Under the pieces are notes generated by a model that was given only the letters and a program-made list of their open reading frames with translations, searched no databases and was not told where the DNA came from. A program made the translations under genes and the position numbers. DNA of 64,000 bases from Haloferax marinum (GTDB lineage: Archaea > Halobacteriota > Halobacteria > Halobacteriales > Haloferacaceae). Every line of letters begins with the position of its first letter. The stretch's first letter is position 1. Of this stretch, positions 20,162 to 28,833 are shown one piece after another. The DNA is taken from NCBI RefSeq assembly GCF_009674625.1, contig NZ_WKJQ01000001.1:372001-436000 (forward strand), in the 5' to 3' direction.

Positions 20162-20170
20162 CATTTAAAC
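20162..20170 (+). promoter_or_regulatory. TATA box of tRNA-Arg
   Basis: catttaaac lies 27-35 bases before the first base of the tRNA, the normal archaeal promoter position. Confidence 0.6.
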
Positions 20171-20196
20171 ATGACCGCGGCGCACGAAGGAATGTA

Positions 20197-20271
20197 GGGC
20201 GCTTAGCTCAGTCTGGACAGAGTGCTTGGCTTCGGACCAAGTTGCCGTGGGTTCAAATCCTGCAGCGCCCA
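20197..20271 (+). tRNA. tRNA-Arg (anticodon UCG)
   Basis: Acceptor stem gggcgct pairs perfectly with agcgccc (20264-20270), discriminator A at 20271. Anticodon stem cttgg/ccaag encloses loop cttcgga with anticodon TCG at 20232-20234, reading CGA and related codons. The T arm contains ggttcaaatcc. No CCA is encoded and there is no intron. The 3' part is partly duplicated 104 bases downstream. Confidence 0.95.
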
Positions 20272-20353
20272 TCTTTCTGCGACGAACTTCGTGAGGAGCG
20301 AAAGATGTCGCGCGAAGGATTTGAATCAGGGAGCGACTGGAAAAAGCGACCGA

Positions 20354-20369
20354 GGTTCAAATCCTGCAG
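20354..20369 (+). repeat. Duplicated tRNA-Arg 3' segment (possible attachment-site remnant)
   Basis: The 16 bases ggttcaaatcctgcag are an exact copy of 20250-20265 inside tRNA-Arg. An inverted copy of part of it (aggatttgaa) lies at 20316-20325. tRNA 3' ends are common integration sites in archaea, so this may be what is left of an integrated element. The 20272-20413 gap holds nothing else. Confidence 0.55.
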
Positions 20370-20413
20370 TGCTCGCTAGGTCCAGATAGACGCGAGCACA
20401 GCACGTGACCGCT

Positions 20414-20902
20414 CTACTTCGACAGCATCACACTCGCGGCTCGCTTGGCTTTGTACCAGTTTTTACCGACGGTCCAGCTCTGTTTCCGGGTCCCATCGTC
20501 GGGGTCCCAGTGATACAACCGAGTTTTGGAGTTCCACCAGTTGTGACTCTTTGCCTCGACTGCGGCGACCCACCGATGTTCGTCCTTCCGCACCTTTACG
20601 TACTCGAGAACGTCGATCGTCTCGTCGACCGGCGTCCACGGTGGTGACTCCCCGAGACCCTTCTGGACTCGACTGACAGCGTCGACCTCGGCGTTCCAAA
20701 ACTCTGGACGGACTCTCCACACGTGCACGTTCCTCCACGCTCCCTGGTTGCTGTCCCAGGCTTCTCTCTCGAGTCGGACGCGTATCTCACCTGTCTCGAG
20801 GTACAGGTCTCGGACGACGCCCATCCACCAATTGTCTGATTTGTCGATGGTCTTCACGTCGAGGATTTCCCGGCCGTCTTTGGATACTGGTTTCTGCTTC
20901 AT
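20414..20902 (-). CDS. Tryptophan-rich hypothetical protein
   Basis: 162 aa from ATG 20902, chosen because a TATA-like gttttaatc at about 20928-20938 lies 26-36 bases upstream; a TTG 12 bases earlier is less likely. It contains 13 Trp residues, spread as WW, W-x-x-x-x-x-x-W and single residues among basic and acidic stretches, giving the look of a small beta-barrel protein. No known motif or signal peptide. It sits in the decayed island behind tRNA-Arg and may be cargo from a past integration. Confidence 0.65.
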   Translation of the reverse strand: MKQKPVSKDGREILDVKTIDKSDNWWMGVVRDLYLETGEIRVRLEREAWDSNQGAWRNVHVWRVRPEFWNAEVDAVSRVQKGLGESPPWTPVDETIDVLEYVKVRKDEHRWVAAVEAKSHNWWNSKTRLYHWDPDDGTRKQSWTVGKNWYKAKRAASVMLSK

Positions 20903-21028
20903 GTCGCATCTCAATCGAAGTCGGGGTTTTGATTAAAACAGCGTATTCCCCCGATAGAACGCCTCTACCGCAAATTCAGAAAATTAAATATTTTCAATAT
21001 ATTCATCCTGGTATTTTGGGCCCCCCAA

Positions 21029-21059
21029 TTCGTGCGCGAATTCGCGCGTCGCGCACGAA
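21029..21059. repeat. GC-rich 11-bp inverted repeat (hairpin) beside AT-rich DNA
   Basis: ttcgtgcgcga and tcgcgcacgaa form a perfect 11-bp stem with a 9-base loop. It follows an AT-rich stretch at 20980-21006 (aaattaaatattttcaatat). A clean TATA-like tatataaa is at about 21139-21146. The 20903-21383 gap has no intact gene; apart from this it holds only the remnant noted at 21184-21383. Confidence 0.6.
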
Positions 21060-21183
21060 ACGCGCGCCCGAATGAAGGGGGTGTTCAGGAAGAACCACCA
21101 ATATGCTGAACAGTCGGTGAAATCTACTGTCGAAATAGTATATAAAGGAACGTGAAAATCGCGGTCGGGCTAGCATATTCTCG

Positions 21184-21383
21184 ATGCGTTTGCTCTGCAT
21201 GACGGCGCAAGATGAGGTGGCGTTCGACCGCGACTGACACGCTGATGGCGACACGTCGAGCGGCGAGTTGTTCGGTGGCTCGCTGGTGAATCTTGAGCCT
21301 ACGTTGGAGTACGATTCGGACGATGCAGGGCCGTGGACGTGGGACTTACCGGGTGATTTCGAACAGATAGTCCACCTCCCGAA
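21184..21383 (+). pseudogene. Decayed coding remnant, unknown family
   Basis: The plus strand shows protein-like sequence broken by an in-frame TGA at 21235: a short piece ending AQDEVAFDRD, then DGDTSSGELFGGSLVNLEPT and DSDDAGPWTWDLPGDFEQI, whose acidic composition is typical of haloarchaeal proteins. It has no plausible start and runs antisense into the hydrolase gene. A TATA box upstream suggests an old promoter. I cannot name the family, and the coding nature itself is an inference. Confidence 0.3.
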
Positions 21384-22124
21384 TCACACCACTCCCATTT
21401 CTCCACCCAACCACTCCACAACAACCTCTGCAACCCTACGATGCGCTTCGCCATAAGAAATCGAAGCAGGCGAATCCCCACGTTGCCCACGATACGAACC
21501 GAACTGCGTGTGGTTCATCCCCTGAATCTCGTGGAACGTCGCAGTCGGCGGAACCTTCGTCGTCGCGGCCTGGTAGTTTTCCCAGTCGAGAACCGTATCT
21601 GCACTCCCGGTGACGCTCAGCACAGCAACCGACTCCTCACTCAGGTCCACGTTGCAGTAGGACGCGAACAGGAGGAGGCCCTCGACCTCGTGTGAACTGG
21701 CGTACTGGCAGGCGGCGACACCACCGAGCGAGTGCCCGCCGACGAACCACGTCTGAATCGCGGGGTTCTGACGCTGAATCTTTGCAGCAGCATCAGTGTC
21801 GAGGAGGGCAGTGTTGAGTGGCATCTGCGGGATGAACACCGTGACGTTCGCCTGTTTGACCACCGGTGCGAAGGTACTGTAGTAGGCGTCCGGAGCGACA
21901 CGACCACCCGGATAGAACACGAGTCCAACAGTCGAGTCGGCATTCGCCGGAGCGAGGACGTGCACGCCGTCTGTCTTCTCGACGGACACCTGTGGGTCGT
22001 CTACGACTTCTTGGACTGACGACGACGTTCCGTGATACGGCAGCGAAAAGTAGAGCACGACACCGCCGCTGAGAACGACGAAAACGACGAACACGACGAC
22101 AGCCCCTCGCTTCCACCTGTTCAT
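21384..22124 (-). CDS. Membrane-anchored alpha/beta hydrolase
   Basis: 246 aa. Residues 8-28 form a signal anchor or signal peptide. The nucleophile elbow GGHSLGG is near residue 129 (Ser132); GSADTVLDWENY supplies the acid and GMNHTQFG the His near 216-223. VGLVFYPGGRVAPDAY resembles the oxyanion-hole region of alpha/beta hydrolase family 5-like proteins. Substrate unknown; likely acts outside the cell or at the membrane. Confidence 0.85.
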   Translation of the reverse strand: MNRWKRGAVVVFVVFVVLSGGVVLYFSLPYHGTSSSVQEVVDDPQVSVEKTDGVHVLAPANADSTVGLVFYPGGRVAPDAYYSTFAPVVKQANVTVFIPQMPLNTALLDTDAAAKIQRQNPAIQTWFVGGHSLGGVAACQYASSHEVEGLLLFASYCNVDLSEESVAVLSVTGSADTVLDWENYQAATTKVPPTATFHEIQGMNHTQFGSYRGQRGDSPASISYGEAHRRVAEVVVEWLGGEMGVV

Positions 22125-22187
22125 ACTATCTGAGGAGACGTGTCACGTGTATAAACAGTAGCTGTTTGGAGAACTAGTCACGACCTC

Positions 22188-22679
22188 TCACTCGAGTTCC
22201 ACTCCCGTCGAGCCCTCAAATTCCCCACTGCCATACGTATCGTACAACTCGACCATTCGGTCGAAGAACACGAACATGAACGCCATCGACACACCCATTC
22301 CGACCACTGTTCGGACTCGCTGGCGTTTCACGGCCGCTCGAATCGTATACAGGTTGACCACCCCACCGACGGCCGTGAGTCCGAAGGTTCCTTTCTCCGA
22401 CAACACCCCTCGGTCGAACCACACCTGCTCACCGAGGACGACGCGCGTCGCCCACGCGTCGTCACTCTCTGGTGGTGAGACGCCAACGAGATTCAGCACT
22501 ATCGAGAGGAGCGTCGCCACAGCAAGCGGTTTGCTTCGGCGGTAGATGGCCGCGATGAGGATGGGATACGTTGCGACGAACGCCCAAACACTCCGCGGGT
22601 TGGCGTGTGGACTCCAGAACACGCTCTCGACCAACTCACCAACAGCCCCCCTGTGTTGGGTTTCGCTCTCGGCCGTCAT
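22188..22679 (-). CDS. Multi-pass membrane protein (DUF6653-like)
   Basis: 163 aa. Conserved features are VFWSPHANPRSVWAFVATYP near the start, helices at about 33-50, 52-66, 98-114 and 124-140, and the block DDAWATRVVLGEQVWFD. This pattern fits DUF6653 membrane proteins of unknown function. It lies downstream of hcp by 68 bases on the same strand and may be cotranscribed. Confidence 0.7.
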   Translation of the reverse strand: MTAESETQHRGAVGELVESVFWSPHANPRSVWAFVATYPILIAAIYRRSKPLAVATLLSIVLNLVGVSPPESDDAWATRVVLGEQVWFDRGVLSEKGTFGLTAVGGVVNLYTIRAAVKRQRVRTVVGMGVSMAFMFVFFDRMVELYDTYGSGEFEGSTGVELE

Positions 22680-22747
22680 CGTGGGAGAGATAGGTGCGGA
22701 AGGCGAATAAAGACGGCTGGAAGGGTGGTGAGTAGTCGGCGGTGAGC

Positions 22748-24037
22748 CTACTCGGCCAACATCTGCTGCAAGTCACTCTGCGGGTCACCGGTCGCCCGAA
22801 GGCCGAACTCCTCGCTGATGACGTCCGCGAGCGCCGGCGTCAGGAACTCGGGCATCGTCGGTCCGAGATAGATGTCTTCGACGCCGAGCGAGAACAGTCC
22901 CAGCAGGATGGCGACGGCCTTCTGTTCGAACCACGAGAGGACGATCGAGAGCGGTAAGTCGTTGACGCCGCAGTCGAACGCCTCCGCGAGTGCAGTCGCA
23001 ATCTTCACCGTCGAGATGGAGTTGTTACACTGACCGAGGTCGATGTACCGCGGGATGTCGGTGCCGGGGACCGTTCCGTAGTCGATGTCGTTGAAGCGGA
23101 ACTTACCACACGAGGTGGTCATGATGACGCAGTCTTCGGGAACCGACTGCGCGAGCTCGCGGAAGTAGTCACGGCCGGGCGTCGGGGCGTCACACCCAGC
23201 GATGACGAAGAAGTGCCGAATATCGCCGTTTTCGACGGCCTCGACGATTTTCGGGGCGATGTCGAGGACGGTCTGGTGGTGGAAGCCAGTCGAGAGCGTT
23301 TCGTTCGAGTGCCAGAACGCAGGTTCCGTCTGCTTGGCTTTCTCGATGACCGGCGTGAAGTCACCATCGTCGATGGTCGGAACGCCTTCCAATCCAGCGA
23401 CGTTCGTCGTGAAGACCCGGTCGTGGTAACTGTCTCGAGTCGGTTGGACACAGTTCGAGGTACCGACGAAGACGCCGGGGAACTCTTCGAGTAAGGTCCG
23501 CTGGTCGTGCCACGCGCCGCCGACGTTCCCCTTCAGGTGGTCGTAGGAGTTGAGTTCGGGATAGCCGTGGGCGGGGAGCATCTCCGAGTGAGTGTAGACG
23601 TTCACACCCTCGCCTTCACTCTGTTCGAGAAGTCGCTTGAGCGCGTGCAGGTCGTGGCCCGTGACGAGGATGCTCTGTCCCTCGACGCGGTTCTGTGGGA
23701 CTTCGACAGGTTCGGGGACACCCAGTTCGTCGATGTGTGCTTCGTCCAGAAGTTCCATCACGCGAACCGTCGCTTCGCCAACCTCCAGTGCGACGTCCAG
23801 ATGGTCTTCGACGTCGAAGTTGACGTTCGTGAGCGTCGAGTACAGTGCTCGGTGGACCGTCGCGTCCACCTGCTCGTCGACGTACCCCATCTCACGCGCT
23901 TCTGTCGCGTACGCCGAGATCCCTTTGAGGCCGTACAAGATGAGTTCCTGTAACCCGTTGAGGTCTTCGTCCTTCCCACAGACGCCGCGGACCGTACACC
24001 CACCTTCGGGCGTTTGCTGACACTGATTACAGAGCAT
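22748..24037 (-). CDS. hcp: Hybrid-cluster protein (hydroxylamine reductase), short class III form
   Basis: 429 aa. N-terminal cysteines C3, C6, C14 and C20 (CNQCQQT, CTVRGVC) bind the iron-sulfur cluster. Later hybrid-cluster ligands are seen in TGHDLHALK, GTSNCVQPT, IAGCDAP, TTSCGKFRFND, DLGQCNNS and WFEQKAVAIL. It is about 120 residues shorter than the bacterial enzyme, like class III archaeal Hcp. The protein reduces hydroxylamine in vitro and handles nitric oxide in vivo. No reductase partner (Hcr) is adjacent. Confidence 0.94.
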   Translation of the reverse strand: MLCNQCQQTPEGGCTVRGVCGKDEDLNGLQELILYGLKGISAYATEAREMGYVDEQVDATVHRALYSTLTNVNFDVEDHLDVALEVGEATVRVMELLDEAHIDELGVPEPVEVPQNRVEGQSILVTGHDLHALKRLLEQSEGEGVNVYTHSEMLPAHGYPELNSYDHLKGNVGGAWHDQRTLLEEFPGVFVGTSNCVQPTRDSYHDRVFTTNVAGLEGVPTIDDGDFTPVIEKAKQTEPAFWHSNETLSTGFHHQTVLDIAPKIVEAVENGDIRHFFVIAGCDAPTPGRDYFRELAQSVPEDCVIMTTSCGKFRFNDIDYGTVPGTDIPRYIDLGQCNNSISTVKIATALAEAFDCGVNDLPLSIVLSWFEQKAVAILLGLFSLGVEDIYLGPTMPEFLTPALADVISEEFGLRATGDPQSDLQQMLAE

Positions 24038-24156
24038 AGATGCAGATGTCCAGAGAATAACTGTAAGTACGGACGACGGTTCTCGGCCCGTAGAGATTTG
24101 GCTGAACCATTATACGATAGCGACGAACTTACGAGCCGTTTTCCGCCGCTGCGGCC

Positions 24157-25833
24157 TCACTCACGTCGCTTCGCCCACGTCGACGGAATATCGCTCCCTC
24201 CCTCGACCGACAACCGGCCTTCGAACTTCGCAAACGTCGGATTCTGCACGAATCGACCACCCAACACCGTCTCTCCGAGACCGAACTTGCTCGACTCGGA
24301 GAGCAGACTCGCAGGCACGTGCGAGAAGATATTCGCGAGGTGAGAGAGGTCTGAACTGGAGTTCATCCGCATCAACAGGAGGTTTTCACACTGCGAGAGG
24401 ACGTTCTCGTGAATCTTGGCGGGGCGTTGGGTGGACAACAGCAGGTAGAGTCCGAACTTTCGGCCCTCTGCTGCGATGCGAACTGCAGTCTCGGTCGAAA
24501 TCGCTTGCAAGTCGTCGGCTGGGTTCTGGGGACAGATGTTGTGTGCCTCGTCGACGACGACGAGTGTGGGGCGGCGTCGACTCCGTTCGCGCCACAGATG
24601 CGTCAAGACGGAGTTGACGACGACCATCTGTTCGGCCTGTGACCCAATCGTCCCGATATCGACGACGAGACAGCGCCAATCGGTGTTCGCCACGGTGTCG
24701 ATGAGCGACTGCTCTCCCGGCGAACACCACACATCCCAGTCGGCCAACCCCAAATTTTCGATTCGGAGGCCGAGTTGGCGGGCCTCTTCGGTGAAGTTGT
24801 GGGCGACTGCCTCTCGAACTTCGTCCCACGAATACTCCTGTTGTCCGAGTTCGTCGAGAATGTGCCAGAACGTATTGAACTCCGCCGAGTCTTCGAGTGG
24901 GTCGAGCCGAAGCACGGTGGCCTGTTCGGGCCGACTGAGGTCGCCGAAGCGAACTCGAAGAACGTCGTCGTCGGCAGTGGCAACCGTCTGGGGACGGAAG
25001 ACACGCAACGCTGTCGTCGCGTCTGCATAGCGCTCGGCCACCTGCTCGTACGCTGCAGGTGAAAGCGCGTCAGAACGGAAGCGGTTCACCTCGTCTCGTG
25101 GGCGCAGTTGGTCGAGACTGACGAAGTCAGAGTTCGGGTCGATGACGATGATTCGAAGGTCGGTCTCGAGCAGTAACTGTTCGAGGACGATACCGAGAGA
25201 GAACGTCTTTCCAGAGCCAGATTGTCCACAGAGGAAGCTATGTCGATTGAACCCGCCTGCATCGAGTCGGACGGTTGCGTCGCCATCGACGTACAACGCC
25301 TGTCCAATCGGCAGTTTCGCTCGATTCCCAGCCCCTGCGAGGTAGCGACTCACCACGTCGGCGTCGGCCCGAGTGAACGATGCGTTTTGAAACGTATCGG
25401 CGTCTGACGTTGCAGTCATCTCGTCTGCACCCACCTTTCTGAGGACGACACCACTGCCGACCAAGAGTGACACCCGAAGGCGGTCTGTGACGCCTGACAG
25501 ACCGATTCCCTCGGGGAACAGTTCTTCTTGGTCGAGGTCGAACTCGACACCCAGTTCTGCACCTTCGCGCTCGACGACGTCCTTCGTGATAACCTGGCCG
25601 AGATACTCGACACCCGCGTCCGTCTGAATCTCGATATAACAGCCGACCGGTAAGGAAAGCGACAGTGGTGCTTCGAAGTTGAACGTCCGCCCATCGATGG
25701 AGTACGCTTCCTGCGGGACGTTACGCCCTGCTTGTTCTCGGAGGTAGTCGTGAAGCGCGCGGAGGTTACCACGGAGTTCTGCAATCTTCTGTTCGTTCAA
25801 TCGATTTCTGTCGTCGGGTTCGTAACTCTCCAT
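24157..25833 (-). CDS. HerA-like ATPase / DUF87 hexameric helicase family
   Basis: 558 aa. A beta-rich HAS-barrel-like N-terminus (about 50-135) precedes Walker A GQSGSGKT at 203-210; Walker B is in TLVVVDEAHNI near 425, and STQRPAKI near 460 is the sensor region typical of HerA/FtsK-type DNA translocases. HerA pumps DNA together with the nuclease NurA in end resection. No NurA or other nuclease is in this window, so the partner is unknown. The last 22 codons are closely copied in the remnant at 26729-26818. Confidence 0.9.
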   Translation of the reverse strand: MESYEPDDRNRLNEQKIAELRGNLRALHDYLREQAGRNVPQEAYSIDGRTFNFEAPLSLSLPVGCYIEIQTDAGVEYLGQVITKDVVEREGAELGVEFDLDQEELFPEGIGLSGVTDRLRVSLLVGSGVVLRKVGADEMTATSDADTFQNASFTRADADVVSRYLAGAGNRAKLPIGQALYVDGDATVRLDAGGFNRHSFLCGQSGSGKTFSLGIVLEQLLLETDLRIIVIDPNSDFVSLDQLRPRDEVNRFRSDALSPAAYEQVAERYADATTALRVFRPQTVATADDDVLRVRFGDLSRPEQATVLRLDPLEDSAEFNTFWHILDELGQQEYSWDEVREAVAHNFTEEARQLGLRIENLGLADWDVWCSPGEQSLIDTVANTDWRCLVVDIGTIGSQAEQMVVVNSVLTHLWRERSRRRPTLVVVDEAHNICPQNPADDLQAISTETAVRIAAEGRKFGLYLLLSTQRPAKIHENVLSQCENLLLMRMNSSSDLSHLANIFSHVPASLLSESSKFGLGETVLGGRFVQNPTFAKFEGRLSVEGGSDIPSTWAKRRE

Positions 25834-26069
25834 TGGCCTTCCTCCCCGCAGACTGCCGACTGGTGTCGATATCGACGTGGGACACGTATTCGAAGGCAGG
25901 GACAGACTTTGTTAAGCAGTCGAAACGGGCGAACAGCCACGTTCACGAGAACGTAATCACCGAGGGTGGCCGCGCCGTCGGGTCACACTCGTCACAGAAA
26001 GAACCAGATTTTGTTGCAGTTCTCGTGAGGGGAAGTCTCTTATACCCTCCAGTGAAGCCGAGAGTAGAG

Positions 26070-26294
26070 ATGAAGCGTTGTTCGCATCCCGGTTGTTCGT
26101 GGCGATCGATTGCCCCTTCAGAGGATGCCGCATTGGCGCAGTTTGCCGAACACCTCGTCGAGTCCCACTCGAAGACGGTCGACGTCGACATTCCGGAGGG
26201 GATGGTCCAAATCAAACTCCACGAGGAAGGAGAGTGGGTCACGACGACGTTCGAAGAGGCCCGAAAACTTCACGACCGGTCCCACGACGACTGA
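26070..26294 (+). CDS. Small DUF1059-like protein
   Basis: 74 aa from ATG 26070 (a longer frame upstream lacks family character). MKRCSHPGCSW, with Cys4 and Cys9, followed by AQFAEHLVESHSK with two His, looks like the C-x4-C, H-x6-H layout of DUF1059/small zinc-finger-like proteins. The rest is IPEGMVQIKLHEEGEW, a beta pair, and an acidic helix. It may bind a metal. It precedes a clearer DUF1059 gene by 160 bases, and both lie between the intact and the decayed herA-like gene. Confidence 0.65.
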   Translation: MKRCSHPGCSWRSIAPSEDAALAQFAEHLVESHSKTVDVDIPEGMVQIKLHEEGEWVTTTFEEARKLHDRSHDD

Positions 26295-26454
26295 AAGACT
26301 CGGGAATCGACAGGTCGAACATCGAGACGGTCACGTCCGTCACGACAGTTTCTGTTAAAATAGAATTTACCAGGTAGCTCCGTTCTGCCGACCGGCTAAC
26401 TACGTCTCTAACTATTATCCCGGCGTCTGTTTGTCTCCATGGAGGTCCACAACA

Positions 26455-26619
26455 ATGGTAAAAGAAATCGTCTGCCGAGACGCGGGCTACGACTGTGACT
26501 TCGAGATTCGCTCCGAGAGCGAAGACGAGATGATTCGGTACGTCAAAGAACACGTACAAAATGTCCACGGTGTCGGCATGTCGAGCGACGACATCCGTGG
26601 CGCGATGAAGACCGTCTGA
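26455..26619 (+). CDS. DUF1059 family small protein
   Basis: 54 aa: a Cys-x6-Cys pair (CRDAGYDC), DEMIRYVKEHVQNVHG with two His, and a short C-terminal helix, the DUF1059 pattern. A Shine-Dalgarno ggaggtcc at 26441-26448 lies 6 bases before the ATG at 26455 and decides this start; leadered mRNAs are the minority in haloarchaea. Function unknown. Confidence 0.78.
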   Translation: MVKEIVCRDAGYDCDFEIRSESEDEMIRYVKEHVQNVHGVGMSSDDIRGAMKTV

Positions 26620-26728
26620 GTCTGCGACGGTCACTAACCCGTCTTCGACAGACCACAATCGCGTGGCCTGTGTCGATACAGGTCTCGACACTCGATTTTT
26701 CACGATATGGGTGCCCACGAGAGCACGA

Positions 26729-26818
26729 TTACTCCCACCGGACGACCCACGTCGACGATATCTCACTGACACCACCGACCGACGACCGGCCTTCGAACGT
26801 CGAAGACACCGGGGAGAC
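26729..26818 (-). pseudogene. Remnant: C-terminal end of a second HerA-like ATPase
   Basis: The minus strand reads FEGRSSVGGVSEISSTWVVR plus WE and a stop at 26729-26731. The intact HerA-like protein ends FEGRLSVEGGSDIPSTWAKR plus RE and a stop. 13 of the 22 positions agree and many codons are identical. The similarity stops abruptly where the pentapeptide-channel gene ends (26819). The rest of this second copy is missing, so this is a gene scar. Confidence 0.75.
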
Positions 26819-28711
26819 TCAGCGGTGTATACGGCGCGTAAGTGTGAAAACGAACAGCGCAACGAGGAAGGCACCGATAAACCCCTCGAATGCACTGAGG
26901 ACTTCTCCGATTAGCGTCAGATCACCAGGCGGTTGTCCGAGTAAGAACGTGACGTAACTCTGGAGACTGAGTGTGAGGATTTCCCACACTGACGCCGGAG
27001 ATTCGCCTGTCCGTGGAGTCAGCGTGAGTGCGTACAAGGGTGTGAACGCTGCGATGACTCCGATTGAAGCATATATCACACGGTCGGGTTTCTCACCGTA
27101 TCCCGTGAGCCCCCCGAGAACGCAACTCCGCCCCCATTTTGTCACGTCGATGATTCGGTTGGTGATGGAGCGACCGTCGTTGTTCAGTGCCCTGTCGAAG
27201 TGTGCCCGTCTTCGATTGACCATCTCTCGATAGAAGAACAAACCCGCGGCGGTGTTGTCACCTGCTCGTTCAGCACCGGTCTTTGCATAAAGATAGGTCG
27301 TCCAGAGGTCGTCTATCGACGGGTCCCGTCTCGATATCTGCGGAACGACTGCCGCTGCGTCGTCTGAGAGTGTGTGAATGACGTATCCTGCCGAGGCTAA
27401 ATCGAGGTCGTCACTCGCACTGAAGTCGAATCCGTCGAACCGGGTCCGGAAAAACCGAATGTACTCGAAGAGCGACCCGTCGGGTGTCCCCGAGAATACG
27501 ACGTCACCAACAGTTGCGAACGCGAGGTCGTAGACGATTGTTCCTGTCGGTGGCTGTCGAAGAACGCCATCAGTGACCGTACTTCTCACGAGACTGAGGT
27601 ACGCTGGGTCGGTTCGGTCGCTCGTCGCAGCAGGCTCTACGACGAGCGTCGAAATCTGGGCACCATCGAAGAAGAGTGGTGATTCGATTCGTACTCGTTC
27701 CGCCTCAACATGCTGCGAAACCGAACAGTTATCCAGTCGGACCGTCCCACGTAGTGTGGCACCTGAGAGGACAATCGACCGATCGACCCTCCCTTCGGTG
27801 AGTGAGAACGGCGCTGTGATGACAGCGTCGCTGAGATTGAACTGACGGCTGAACTCGGTCTCGGCGAACGTCGTGTCGTCGTGGAACTGGGCGTTCACGA
27901 AATCGGCGTCGTCACCGAAGTTCGAGAGGTCGAAAATCGTCGGCCCTTCGAAGACGGCGTTGTTGAACTGCCCCCACCCGTCGAACGAGACCGCTCGAAA
28001 CTTGGCCCGGTCTCTGAAGTGCACGTCACGAGCAGAGATCATGTCTTGAAACGTCGTCCACTCGAAGTTCGCATCGTCGTGGAACGTCGCCCACCGAAAT
28101 CCAGCCCAATCGCGGAACCGTGCTCCTGTAAAGTTCACGGGGGTACCGAACGTTGCGCCACTGAACCCGACACTGTATCGAAAGATTGTCCGACGGAATA
28201 TCACTTCCCGAGACGAGTCGTCGTTGCTCTCGCGTTCTGTATCAAACTGCTCTCCGAACGTTGCACTCGAAAACCGGATTCGTTGTTCGAATTCGGCATG
28301 CTCGCAATCGACACGCCCGAACCTCGCGTGGCGACAATCGATGTAGCCTCGTTGTGTCCCACCGACGGTCGTCGCACGAAGATCGAACTCGTCGAACGTG
28401 GCGTCGATGAACTGCCGGTGTCGCCGTCGCTCGTCGGGAGTCTCTAGTCGATTGGCCTGTTCGACTGCATCGAGAAACGCCTGTGTGATGTCGACACCGG
28501 CAGGGCGGTCGCTGGGTGAGAGGTGAAACACGCACTTGTCTTTCTCGTCGACAGTCTCGTGCGGACAGGTCCACACACCGTCCTCGACACCGATGTCGTC
28601 TGGCCCAAGGAGCCAACTTGCCCTTGCTTTGTTCCTGTCGACGTCGACCTCGTCGTACTCTGGAACCTGAAACGTGTGTGTGCACTTCGTAGTCCGTCGA
28701 CTCGTCCCCAT
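26819..28711 (-). CDS. Pentapeptide-repeat protein fused to a two-helix ion-channel domain
   Basis: 630 aa. An N-terminal region with a CTHTF/CPHE/CVFH cysteine-histidine pattern (10-63) may bind zinc. From about 100 to 330 the A(N/D)F-like pentapeptide repeats (FSGATFG, FTGARFRD, FEWTTFQD, FVNAQFHD) form a right-handed beta helix; a second stretch follows to 450. The last 80 residues contain one helix, a pore-like SLQSYVTFLLGQPPGDLT and a second helix ending FVFTLTRRIHR, the plan of two-transmembrane potassium-channel-type domains. Probably a membrane channel or sensor with a cytoplasmic beta-helix head. Ion selectivity cannot be claimed, as the T-x-G-Y-G filter is not present. Confidence 0.82.
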   Translation of the reverse strand: MGTSRRTTKCTHTFQVPEYDEVDVDRNKARASWLLGPDDIGVEDGVWTCPHETVDEKDKCVFHLSPSDRPAGVDITQAFLDAVEQANRLETPDERRRHRQFIDATFDEFDLRATTVGGTQRGYIDCRHARFGRVDCEHAEFEQRIRFSSATFGEQFDTERESNDDSSREVIFRRTIFRYSVGFSGATFGTPVNFTGARFRDWAGFRWATFHDDANFEWTTFQDMISARDVHFRDRAKFRAVSFDGWGQFNNAVFEGPTIFDLSNFGDDADFVNAQFHDDTTFAETEFSRQFNLSDAVITAPFSLTEGRVDRSIVLSGATLRGTVRLDNCSVSQHVEAERVRIESPLFFDGAQISTLVVEPAATSDRTDPAYLSLVRSTVTDGVLRQPPTGTIVYDLAFATVGDVVFSGTPDGSLFEYIRFFRTRFDGFDFSASDDLDLASAGYVIHTLSDDAAAVVPQISRRDPSIDDLWTTYLYAKTGAERAGDNTAAGLFFYREMVNRRRAHFDRALNNDGRSITNRIIDVTKWGRSCVLGGLTGYGEKPDRVIYASIGVIAAFTPLYALTLTPRTGESPASVWEILTLSLQSYVTFLLGQPPGDLTLIGEVLSAFEGFIGAFLVALFVFTLTRRIHR

Positions 28712-28833
28712 TCTTCAATGAATTTACTAGTATTCTAATATATGTACTGGCGCCGGAAAAATACTCGTCTGTACCGACGTCGGGCACGCACGACGGTGAC
28801 CCCGTACCGCGGAACCACACGGACGTCGTGTCG

